Source: a virus. Taken from it: DNA of 32,084 nucleotides. A program made the translations under genes and the position numbers. Under the pieces are notes generated by a model. The model ran no database searches and was not told the DNA's origin. It saw only the letters and a program-made list of their open reading frames with translations. Positions 4,754-12,701 of the stretch are shown here, in pieces (the first letter of the stretch is position 1; each line of letters opens with the position of its first letter). The stretch spans positions 1 through 32,084 of IMG/VR virus record IMGVR_UViG_3300042381_000362, one strand, 5' to 3'.

Positions 4754-6983
4754 AATAGAAAATAATTATTATATTCAAATCCCTACATTTGAAAACAGCA
4801 CTTGGACAACCACAGTTTTTAATACAAGGGATGAATATAAAGAATTTGTAAATTCTATTTTTATTGATGCAGGTCCTGATAAAGGATATGGGTTTGATGA
4901 AATGAGTTTTGAATTTAATAGTGAAGCTAGAAAATTTCAAAAACAAGGATATTATACTAATGTACCTTTTAGGTCAAAGGATTATGTATTGTATTGGGAT
5001 GACCAAAAAAACAAATGTAAGAATGGTATAATCTTTAAGAATAAAGGTAAAACATGGTATCTCACTAGAGATTATTATATGTGGTTGAATTTTCTTCCTA
5101 TTTATGATAAGGAAGAAAAAAGATTTGACTTTGCTAAAGTGAGGGATGCTCAATATCATATGGCATTATATGAATGGAAAGCAGAACTTAATTATAAACA
5201 TTGTCCTATATTAAAAAAACGTCAGATAGCTAGTTCCTATTTTCATATGGGTAAACTAATAAATGCTTATTGGTTTGAAGAAGGATCTGTAAATAAAATA
5301 GGAGCTAGTCTTAAAGACTACATTTCTGAGAAAGGATCTTGGAGGATGTTAAATGAATATAGGAATTTCTTAAATGAGCACACTGCATGGTATAGACCAT
5401 CAGAACCAGATAAGATATTTTCATGGCAACAAAGGATTAAAGTGAGAATTGGTGGTCGTGATACTTATAAAGGAAACAAATCTATTATCACTGGTACATC
5501 ATTTGAGAAAGATCCAACTAATGGTGTTGGTGGTCCATGTACTTATTTCTTTCATGAGGAGGCAGGTATTGCTCCTAAGATGATGGATACATATGAGTTT
5601 ATGAGACCTGCCTTACAATCTGGTATGGTGACTACAGGAACATTTATTGCTGCTGGATCTGTGGGTGATTTAGATCAATGTATTCCTTTAAAAGATATGA
5701 TCTTGTATCCACACAAATTTAGTATGCAAGCTGTCACTACAGATTTATTAGATGGTAATAAGACAATAGGTGAAACAGGACTTTTTATTCCTGAACAATG
5801 GAGTATGCCACCTTATATAGATGTATTTGGAAATTCTTTAGTAAATAAAGCTTTAGAAGCAATTTATGAAGAACGTAAACAATGGAAAAAAGATCTTAGT
5901 CCAGAACAATACCAGCTTCGTATATCTCAAAAACCCACTAACATTGAAGAAGCTTTTGCTACAAGAAAAGAATCTGTATTTCCACCACATTTAATATCAC
6001 ATCAACTTAAACGTATAGAAGATGGAGAATATCCAGTTGAATATGTTACATTATCTATAGGAGAAGATAATGGTAAAATCATTGCTACAAAAACTAATAA
6101 GAGTCCAATAAAGAAATTTCCTATAGATAAAACTATGGAAGATAAGTCTGGAGTGATATGTGTATATTCAAGACCAATTCCAAATGTTCCTTGGGGAACA
6201 TATTATGCTTCTATAGATCCAGTTGGGGAGGGAAAAACAACAACAAGTGATTCATTATGTAGTATATTTATATACAAAAATCCTACAGAAGTAATAAAAG
6301 ATGATGGGCAAGGTAAGGTGAGTACACATTTTGAAAGAGATGAGATGGTGGCTTCATGGTGTGGAAGGTTTGATGATCTTCAAAAAACACACGAAAGATT
6401 GGAGATGATGATAGAATGGTATAATGCTTGGACTTTAGTGGAGAATAATGTAAGTCTTTTCATACAATATATGATTAGTAAAAGAAAACAGAAGTATTTA
6501 GTTCCAAAAGATCAGATTCCTTTTCTAAAAGAACTTTCTTCTAATGCTAGTGTATATGCTACATATGGATGGAAAAACACTGGGACATTATTTAAAACCC
6601 ATTTAATATCTTATGGTATACAGTTTTTACAAGAAGAATTAGATATTCAAACAAATGAAAGTGGTGAGGTGATGAAAACTCACTATGGAGTGGAAAGAAT
6701 TCCTGACCCAATGTTATTAGAAGAGATGAAACAATATCAACCAGGTTTAAATGTTGACCGTTTAGTTTCATTTTGTGCATTAGTTGCATTTGCTCAAATA
6801 CAACAGAATAACAGAGGAAGAGCAACAAGAGTAGAAATTACATCAGATAAGTTGGAAAATTCACAAAAATTAAGTAAATTATCTATAAGGAGTCCATTTA
6901 GACATATGGGTTTAAACTCAGGAAGTTTAAGCAAAAGTGCTTTAAATAGTCCCCCTAGAAATACTTTCAAAAACATAAAATAA
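4740..6983 (+). CDS. terL: Terminase large subunit (747 aa)
   Basis: This is the packaging motor: an ATPase that pumps DNA into the prohead through the portal, and a nuclease that cuts the concatemer. A Walker A-like segment KKRQIASSY (159-167) lacks the classical GKS/T, as in many TerL proteins that use a deviant (R/K)QxG-type loop. Walker B is TYFFHEEAG (268-276), with the catalytic Glu next to the acidic pair. The C-terminal RNase H-like nuclease shows YASIDPVGEG (489-498) with its Asp and LVENN (566-570) with the second acidic residue. At 747 residues it is long for TerL (commonly 450-650) but similar to large phages of this host group. No partner small subunit is identified with confidence. 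It starts inside the end of the preceding gene. Confidence 0.9.
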   Translation: MQQHKIENNYYIQIPTFENSTWTTTVFNTRDEYKEFVNSIFIDAGPDKGYGFDEMSFEFNSEARKFQKQGYYTNVPFRSKDYVLYWDDQKNKCKNGIIFKNKGKTWYLTRDYYMWLNFLPIYDKEEKRFDFAKVRDAQYHMALYEWKAELNYKHCPILKKRQIASSYFHMGKLINAYWFEEGSVNKIGASLKDYISEKGSWRMLNEYRNFLNEHTAWYRPSEPDKIFSWQQRIKVRIGGRDTYKGNKSIITGTSFEKDPTNGVGGPCTYFFHEEAGIAPKMMDTYEFMRPALQSGMVTTGTFIAAGSVGDLDQCIPLKDMILYPHKFSMQAVTTDLLDGNKTIGETGLFIPEQWSMPPYIDVFGNSLVNKALEAIYEERKQWKKDLSPEQYQLRISQKPTNIEEAFATRKESVFPPHLISHQLKRIEDGEYPVEYVTLSIGEDNGKIIATKTNKSPIKKFPIDKTMEDKSGVICVYSRPIPNVPWGTYYASIDPVGEGKTTTSDSLCSIFIYKNPTEVIKDDGQGKVSTHFERDEMVASWCGRFDDLQKTHERLEMMIEWYNAWTLVENNVSLFIQYMISKRKQKYLVPKDQIPFLKELSSNASVYATYGWKNTGTLFKTHLISYGIQFLQEELDIQTNESGEVMKTHYGVERIPDPMLLEEMKQYQPGLNVDRLVSFCALVAFAQIQQNNRGRATRVEITSDKLENSQKLSKLSIRSPFRHMGLNSGSLSKSALNSPPRNTFKNIK

Positions 6984-6984
6984 A

Positions 6985-7272
6985 ATGGAAGATAAAAAGA
7001 TTGAATTATTAGAAAAATTAATTAAAGAAAATAAAATTTCTTTAAAAGAAGCTATGGTTTTAATTGGAGGAAGTGAAGAAAAGGTTGTAATACAACACAT
7101 TCCTTCTCAACCTTCATATACAAATCCATGGGCAGAGCCTCATTGGAAAAAACCATTTGAAGTTTATTGTGCACCAGATCCATTTACAACAACATCAGGA
7201 ACAACAGCTAGTTATCCAAAAGGAACAACAGCTAGTTATCCAAAAGGAACAACTGTTAATACTACAATTTAA
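6985..7272 (+). CDS. Unknown protein with C-terminal tandem repeat (95 aa)
   Basis: It begins 1 bp after the terminase stop. Residues 1-35 form a helical, charged segment that looks like a helix-hairpin (LLEKLIKENKISLKEAMVLI). The middle is Pro-rich, and the C-terminus consists of 2.3 copies of GTTASYPK encoded by a 24-bp tandem repeat at 7198-7253. Not recognised. The repeat suggests a flexible, variable tail. The role may be to bridge terminase and portal, but this is only a guess from position. Confidence 0.7.
   Translation: MEDKKIELLEKLIKENKISLKEAMVLIGGSEEKVVIQHIPSQPSYTNPWAEPHWKKPFEVYCAPDPFTTTSGTTASYPKGTTASYPKGTTVNTTI
7198..7253 (+). repeat. 24-bp tandem repeat, about 2.3 copies
   Basis: 7198-7221 and 7222-7245 are identical, followed by 8 more matching bases. 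The unit keeps the reading frame and encodes GTTASYPK. Copy number could vary by slippage without breaking the gene. Confidence 0.85.
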
Positions 7273-7283
7273 ATATATAAAAA

Positions 7284-7925
7284 ATGGCTTATGTATATAG
7301 ACATATCAGATTAGATAAAAATCAACCTTTTTATATAGGAATTGGTAGTGATGATTATTATAATAGAGCACATAGTAAAAAAAATAGAAATAAGTATTGG
7401 AAAAATATTACAAGATTAACAAAATATGATATAGAAATATTAATGGATAATTTAACATGGGAAAAATCATGTGAAAAAGAAAAAGAATTTATAGCATTAT
7501 ATGGCAGAAAAGATTTAAATAAAGGAATATTATGTAATTGTACTGATGGTGGTGAAGGAGTTTTGGGTTTAACAATGTCTAATGAAACACGTAATAAAAT
7601 AAGAATTGCAAATACAGGAAAAAAACAATCAGCTGATCAAATAGCAAAAAGAGTAGAAAAATTAAAAGGTGAAAAAAATCCTTGGTTTGGAAAAAAATTT
7701 TCAGAAGAATATAGAAAAAAATTATCTGAAGCAAAAAAAGGTAAAAAAAGAAATGTAGAAGTTATGAATAATCTACATGCTTGTTTAAGAAAAAAAATAT
7801 TAGATTTAGAAACAAATAAAATTTATAATTCAATTAATGATTTAGCAAAAGAATATAATGTTCATTCTAGTACTGCAAGCAGGTGGGTTAAATCTAAAAA
7901 CTTAAAATTTAAAATAATAAAATAA
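7284..7925 (+). CDS. GIY-YIG homing endonuclease with NUMOD domains (213 aa)
   Basis: An N-terminal GIY-YIG nuclease (1-90) shows YVY (3-5) and YIG (17-19), an Arg at 28, a Glu-rich helix at 60-70 and the conserved Asn near LCNCTDGGEG. Two NUMOD3-type segments follow (about 97-115 and 130-153, the second NPWFGKKFSEEYRKKLSEA), then a NUMOD1/IENR1-type helix-turn-helix near the C-terminus (DLETNKIYNSINDLAKEYN). This is the standard build of free-standing phage homing endonucleases, which spread by cutting related genomes that lack them. It is inserted between packaging genes and the portal, its stop overlaps the portal ATG by one base, and it is visibly richer in A than its neighbours. All neighbouring genes look intact, so it is free-standing rather than in an intron. 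Confidence 0.88.
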   Translation: MAYVYRHIRLDKNQPFYIGIGSDDYYNRAHSKKNRNKYWKNITRLTKYDIEILMDNLTWEKSCEKEKEFIALYGRKDLNKGILCNCTDGGEGVLGLTMSNETRNKIRIANTGKKQSADQIAKRVEKLKGEKNPWFGKKFSEEYRKKLSEAKKGKKRNVEVMNNLHACLRKKILDLETNKIYNSINDLAKEYNVHSSTASRWVKSKNLKFKIIK

Positions 7926-10663
7926 TGACTATATATAATGCACTTGATCTCAAGTCAGGCAAGAAAGTAGAGTATAATAAAATGGGCAGTTTGATGCAGC
8001 CCATACAATTTCTTCCTGAAGGTGAAAAAGATGATGAATGGAGAGCTTGGAATTTAGATTGGCTTGAATGGCAAGGTATGCGTCAGCTTAGACGTAATGC
8101 TGTAAGACTACTCAAGAATTATAAACTTGCAAAAGGTATTATAGATAAAACAGACTATATAGTAGAAGAAGATAATCCTAATGCTGATCTTATTGATGTT
8201 TTAACTAAAGAAGATAAAACAGCATTAGAACTTAAATTCTATCCTATTGTTCCAAATGTAATTAATGTATTATGTTCTGAATTTAGTAAAAGATCTTCTA
8301 AAATAATGTTTAGGACAGTGGATGAATTGTCTTATAATGAAATGTTAGAAGAAAAAAAGAATATGATTGAGCAAGTGCTAATGCAAAAAGCACAAGCTAA
8401 AATGACTGAAAAACTTATTGGTATGGGAATGGATCCTAACTCTGATGAGTTTAAACAAGAAATGTCTCCTGAAAAATTAAAATCACTTCCAGAAATTGAA
8501 GGGTTTTTTAAGAAGAGTTACAGAAATGTTTATGAAGAATGGGCAACACATCAACATCAAGTGGATGTGGAGAGATTCCATATAGATGAATTAGAAGAAC
8601 GTGCCTTCCGTGATATGCTTATTACAGATAGAGAATTTTGGCATTTTAGAATGGGAGAAGATGATTATGATATTGAGTTGTGGAATCCAGTACAAGTGTT
8701 CTATCATAAATCTGCATCTAATAGATATATATCTGAATCACATTGGATAGGAAATATTGATTTACTTACAGTGGCTGATGTTATTGATAAGTATGGATGG
8801 ATGATGAATGAAGAGCAACTTAAAGCTTTAGAAGTTATTTATCCTGTTAGATCTGCTGGATATGCTCTTCCTGGTATGCAAAATGACGGTTCTTATTATG
8901 ATGGTACAAGATCACATGACTGGAATACACAGATGCCAGGATTGGCTTATAGGCAGTTTATGAGCACCTATGATAATACAAGGTGGAGTGGAGATGTTAT
9001 ACAAATGATCCTAAATGAGTCTGAAGATTTAATGGATTGGGGTAATGCACATCTTTTACGTTGTACAACAGTGTATTGGAAATCTCAAAGAAGAGTGGGA
9101 CATCTCACTAAGATTACAGAATTAGGAGAATTAGTACAAGATATTATATCAGAGAATTATAAAATCACTGATAAACCACTATATGATAATACATTATACA
9201 AAGAAAAAACAAAAGATAATTTAATATTTGGTGAGCATATAGATTGGATATGGATTAATGAAGTTTGGGGTGGAATTAAAGTTGGGCCAAACAGACCTTC
9301 ATTTTGGGGTATGAATAATCCAGGTGGTTTTAATCCATTATATTTAGGACTTAATGGTGGTAAACCAGGAAGAATTCCTTTCCAGTTTAAAGGAGATACA
9401 ACACTCTATGGATGTAAACCTCCTGTAGAAGGATCTGTATTCTCTGATAGAAATACACGTTCTGTATCAATGGTGGATCTTATGAAGCCATTCCAGATTG
9501 GGTATAATATTGTTAATAACCAAATAGCTGACATTCTTATAGATGAACTTGGTACAGTGATTATGTTTGATCAAAATGCTCTACCAAGACACTCAATGGG
9601 AGAAGATTGGGGTAAGAACAATTTAGCTAATGCTTATGTAGCAATGAAGAATTTCCAAATGCTTCCATTAGATACATCTATCACTAATACAGAAAATGCA
9701 CTAAACTTCCAGCACTATCAAGTGTTGAACTTAGAGCAAACAAATAGGTTGATGTCAAGGATTCAATTAGCTAATTATTTTAAAACTCAAGCATTTGAGG
9801 TGATTGGTATTAATCCACAAAGGATGGGACAACAGATTGCACAACAAACTGCTACAGGTGTAGAACAAGCATTAAATGCATCATACAATCAAACTGAAGT
9901 TTATTTTGTACAGCATAGTGATAATCTAATGCCAAGAGTACATCAGATGAGAACTGAACTTGCACAATACTACAATTCTACAAAACCATCTGTACGTTTA
10001 CAATATATCACTTCTGCTGATGAAAAAGTTAACTTTCAGATTAATGGTACAGATCTTTTAATGAGAGATCTTAATATATTCTGCACAACTAAGACTAATT
10101 CAAGAGCTGTTATGGAACAACTCAAATCATTAGCCTTAAATAATAATACAACAGGTGCTAGTATATATGATCTTGGTAATGTAATTAAAGCTGAATCAAT
10201 TGCTGAACTTTCTAATGTTCTTAAATCTTCTGAAGAAAAATCTAATGCAATTAGACAACAACAACAGCAGCATGAACAAGAAATGCAACAACAACAGCAA
10301 CAATCTGCACAGCAACAACAACAAGCTGCACAACAATATGAATCTGAAGAAAAAGATAAAGACAGACAAGCTAGATTATTAGAAGCTCAAATAAGAGCTG
10401 CTGGTATGGGAGCTGGTGCTGATATTAATCAAAATCAAGTTTCAGATTATCAAGATGCAATGCTTAATATACAAAAGCAACAAAACTATGTTGATACAAC
10501 AAATCTTAAAAGAGAACAAGAAGTAAATAAAACAAGATTTAATGAACAGAAGTTAGATGTTGAAAGACAAAAGCTTCAAACTCAACAAGATATAGCTAAT
10601 AAACAATTAGAAATAGCTAGGACAAACAAAAATAAATATGACGTTAAATCTCCTAAAAAATAA
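7925..10663 (+). CDS. Portal protein (912 aa)
   Basis: Portal proteins form the dodecameric ring through which DNA enters and leaves the head. This call rests on position (after TerL, before scaffold and capsid genes), size, and the long mixed alpha/beta body with acidic helices typical of the large portals of Bacteroidota podoviruses. The region about 180-330 resembles a clip/stem (FWHFRMGEDDYDIELWNPVQ). The C-terminal third is a long helix region with a Gln-rich stretch (about 777-805, made of CAA/CAG codons) and then a heptad-like coiled coil to the basic C-terminus. It is longer than most portals (450-750), the surplus being this tail. It starts in a TAATG overlap with the homing endonuclease. 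Confidence 0.75.
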   Translation: MTIYNALDLKSGKKVEYNKMGSLMQPIQFLPEGEKDDEWRAWNLDWLEWQGMRQLRRNAVRLLKNYKLAKGIIDKTDYIVEEDNPNADLIDVLTKEDKTALELKFYPIVPNVINVLCSEFSKRSSKIMFRTVDELSYNEMLEEKKNMIEQVLMQKAQAKMTEKLIGMGMDPNSDEFKQEMSPEKLKSLPEIEGFFKKSYRNVYEEWATHQHQVDVERFHIDELEERAFRDMLITDREFWHFRMGEDDYDIELWNPVQVFYHKSASNRYISESHWIGNIDLLTVADVIDKYGWMMNEEQLKALEVIYPVRSAGYALPGMQNDGSYYDGTRSHDWNTQMPGLAYRQFMSTYDNTRWSGDVIQMILNESEDLMDWGNAHLLRCTTVYWKSQRRVGHLTKITELGELVQDIISENYKITDKPLYDNTLYKEKTKDNLIFGEHIDWIWINEVWGGIKVGPNRPSFWGMNNPGGFNPLYLGLNGGKPGRIPFQFKGDTTLYGCKPPVEGSVFSDRNTRSVSMVDLMKPFQIGYNIVNNQIADILIDELGTVIMFDQNALPRHSMGEDWGKNNLANAYVAMKNFQMLPLDTSITNTENALNFQHYQVLNLEQTNRLMSRIQLANYFKTQAFEVIGINPQRMGQQIAQQTATGVEQALNASYNQTEVYFVQHSDNLMPRVHQMRTELAQYYNSTKPSVRLQYITSADEKVNFQINGTDLLMRDLNIFCTTKTNSRAVMEQLKSLALNNNTTGASIYDLGNVIKAESIAELSNVLKSSEEKSNAIRQQQQQHEQEMQQQQQQSAQQQQQAAQQYESEEKDKDRQARLLEAQIRAAGMGAGADINQNQVSDYQDAMLNIQKQQNYVDTTNLKREQEVNKTRFNEQKLDVERQKLQTQQDIANKQLEIARTNKNKYDVKSPKK

Positions 10664-10666
10664 TAA

Positions 10667-11323
10667 ATGTCATTACAAAAAATAAAACCAAAAAATCCCA
10701 TTAAGTTTTCTCTTACGTTAAATTCTGAACAAAAAGAAGCTAAGGATAAAATTCTTTCTGCAAAGATTACTTTTTTAAAAGGACAAGCTGGATCAGGTAA
10801 ATCTTTACTTGCAGCACAAATAGCATTAGATCTTTTATTTAAAAAAGAGGTGGAGAAGATTATATTAACAAGACCTGTAGTAACAGCAGGAGAGGATATA
10901 GGATTTTTACCTGGAGATAAAGATGCTAAATTAGCACCATATACAGCTTCTATATATGATAATATGTATAGACTCTATAATAAGGAGAAGATAGATAAAG
11001 AGATAGGAGAAGGAAATATTGAAGTTGTTCCTATAGGATTTATGAGAGGAAGAAACTTTTCAAATTGTTTTGTTGTTATAGATGAATCTCAAAACATAAC
11101 TCAAACTCAACTAGAACTTATTATAACAAGACTTTGTATAGGATCTAAAATGATATTTGTAGGAGATAATTCACAAATAGATTTAAAAGATAAACGTCAA
11201 AGTGGTTTTGACTATATGAGTAAAAAACTTAGTTTCATAAAAGATATAGAATGTATAGCATTAAAAACTAACCATAGAGATCCTATTGTAGAAGAAATTT
11301 TACAAACATTAAACGACAATTAA
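10667..11323 (+). CDS. phoH: PhoH-like ATPase (218 aa)
   Basis: All PhoH-family landmarks are present: Walker A GQAGSGKS (39-46), TRPVV (68-72), Walker B VVIDESQN (136-143), MIFVGDNSQID (162-172) and a terminal NHRD with the arginine-finger-like Arg204. PhoH proteins are superfamily-1-helicase-like ATPases, in bacteria linked to RNA and phosphate-stress functions; they are common in phages, where the role is unsettled. Here the gene stands 3 bp after the portal gene and before the capsid unit, so it should be expressed late with virion genes. An RNA- or assembly-related role is inference. An 8-T run and a weak hairpin follow it. Confidence 0.9.
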   Translation: MSLQKIKPKNPIKFSLTLNSEQKEAKDKILSAKITFLKGQAGSGKSLLAAQIALDLLFKKEVEKIILTRPVVTAGEDIGFLPGDKDAKLAPYTASIYDNMYRLYNKEKIDKEIGEGNIEVVPIGFMRGRNFSNCFVVIDESQNITQTQLELIITRLCIGSKMIFVGDNSQIDLKDKRQSGFDYMSKKLSFIKDIECIALKTNHRDPIVEEILQTLNDN

Positions 11324-11352
11324 AATTATAGCTCTATTATCCATAAGTTTTT

Positions 11353-11376
11353 TTTGCAATAACATATTATTGTAAA
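11353..11376. terminator. Hairpin between phoH and the capsid unit
   Basis: TTTGCAATAA (11353-11362) pairs with TTATTGTAAA (11367-11376), ten pairs with one G-T, loop CATA. The T run lies before rather than after the stem on the plus strand, so it would not be a classical rightward terminator. It could be an mRNA-end stabilising hairpin or a protein-binding site next to the promoter at 11395. Confidence 0.35.
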
Positions 11377-11402
11377 TCTTTAGAGTTTATTTCGTATATT
11401 AT
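11369..11402 (+). promoter_or_regulatory. Candidate promoter for the scaffold and capsid genes
   Basis: TATATTAT (11395-11402) is the same -7-like box found before the genes at 17744, 19823 and 28719. The upstream element is poorer: ATTG at 11369-11372 with a 22-bp spacer. Transcription would start near 11409, about 20 nt before the ATG at 11429. Confidence 0.5.
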
Positions 11403-11428
11403 TATTGTAAATATAAAACCAATATTAC

Positions 11429-12667
11429 ATGGAAACCAACAACACAGTGACGGATGTAAACACATCTGTTGAAAAAGTAAATCTTGACATTGACAGCTGG
11501 TTAGGAGCACCTGGAGCAGAATCATTAATTGTTCCAGAAAAGTCAGAAGAAAAACCTAACATCTTTAGTGGTAACACCAATACAGATGTTTCTTTTTTAG
11601 ATGAAGAAGGTGCTGATAAAGCAGATGAATTAAAAGAAGTACTTGATGATATTAGAATTGATGTTCAAGATGACGAAAATAATTTTGATAGTCAAGAACA
11701 ATCAAAAGGTGGAAGACCTAAAACAGAAAAATCTGGATTAGTAAACTTCCTTAAAAAAAGAATAGAATCAAAAGAAATGTTTGCTTTTGATGATTATGAT
11801 GAAAGCAAACAATCTCTAGATGACTATCTAGGCTCTTTGAATGAGAAAGATGTTGATGAATTGTGGCAAGCAAATGTTAGTAATATAAGACAAGAGGTTG
11901 CTTCTAATACACCAGCAGAATTTTTTGAAAGTCTTCCAGAAGAATTACAATATGCTGCTAAATATGTAGCAGATGGTGGTCAGGATTTAAAAGGACTTTT
12001 TCAAGCTCTATCCCAAGTGGAACAAGTGAGAGAAATGGATCCAACAAATGACAATGACCAAGAGATGATTGTAAGGTCTTATCTTCAAGCTACAAATTTT
12101 GGAGATGCAGATGAGATAGAGGAAGAAGTGGTCAATTGGAAAGATCTTGGTCAACTTGAAAAGAAAGCTAAACAATTCAAACCAAAACTTGATATGATGC
12201 AAGAAGAGATGGTACAATCTAGACTTGCTCAACAAGAAATGGTTAAAAGACAACAGGAACAAGCAGCAGAAACATATGTACAAAATGTGTTTGAAGCTCT
12301 TAGACCTGGAGAATTGAGTGGTGTGAAATTGGATAAGAAAGTTCAATCATTTTTATATAATGGTTTAACATCTCCCCAATATCCTTCAATAAGTGGTAAT
12401 CCAACTAATTTGTTAGGACACTTGTTAGAGAAATATCAATATGTTGAACCACGTTATGATTTGATTGCTGAAGCTCTTTGGTTACTTTCTAATCCTGATG
12501 ATTATAGATCTAATCTAATGAGACAGGGTAAGAATCAAGCTGTTGAACAAACAGTGAGACAATTAAAAACTGAACAATCAAGAAACAAAGCAACATCTTC
12601 CGTAAACACTGAAGCACAAGATAGCCCAAGAAAAATAACAAGACAAACCAATATATTTAAAAGATAA
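11429..12667 (+). CDS. Probable scaffolding protein (412 aa)
   Basis: This acidic, low-hydrophobicity protein lies directly before the major capsid gene, the normal position of a scaffold. Residues 1-100 are disordered and Asp/Glu-rich. The centre has a KGGRPKTEK basic patch and a globular helical part (110-220). Residues 225-300 form a long Gln/Glu helix suited to coiled-coil dimers (EEMVQSRLAQQEMVKRQQEQ). The C-terminus is basic (PRKITRQTNIFKR), as in scaffolds that bind the inner face of the capsid. No protease catalytic motif is seen. It shares the promoter at 11395 with the capsid gene. The scaffold call is from position and composition, not a recognised family. Confidence 0.65.
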   Translation: METNNTVTDVNTSVEKVNLDIDSWLGAPGAESLIVPEKSEEKPNIFSGNTNTDVSFLDEEGADKADELKEVLDDIRIDVQDDENNFDSQEQSKGGRPKTEKSGLVNFLKKRIESKEMFAFDDYDESKQSLDDYLGSLNEKDVDELWQANVSNIRQEVASNTPAEFFESLPEELQYAAKYVADGGQDLKGLFQALSQVEQVREMDPTNDNDQEMIVRSYLQATNFGDADEIEEEVVNWKDLGQLEKKAKQFKPKLDMMQEEMVQSRLAQQEMVKRQQEQAAETYVQNVFEALRPGELSGVKLDKKVQSFLYNGLTSPQYPSISGNPTNLLGHLLEKYQYVEPRYDLIAEALWLLSNPDDYRSNLMRQGKNQAVEQTVRQLKTEQSRNKATSSVNTEAQDSPRKITRQTNIFKR

Positions 12668-12701
12668 TTAACCCTTAATTTAAAAACAAAAACAAAAAAA
12701 A

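Noticed and set aside
10200-10382. A second frame over the portal Gln tract (Asn-rich)
   Set aside because: It is the CAA/CAG repeat read one base off, giving AAC (Asn).
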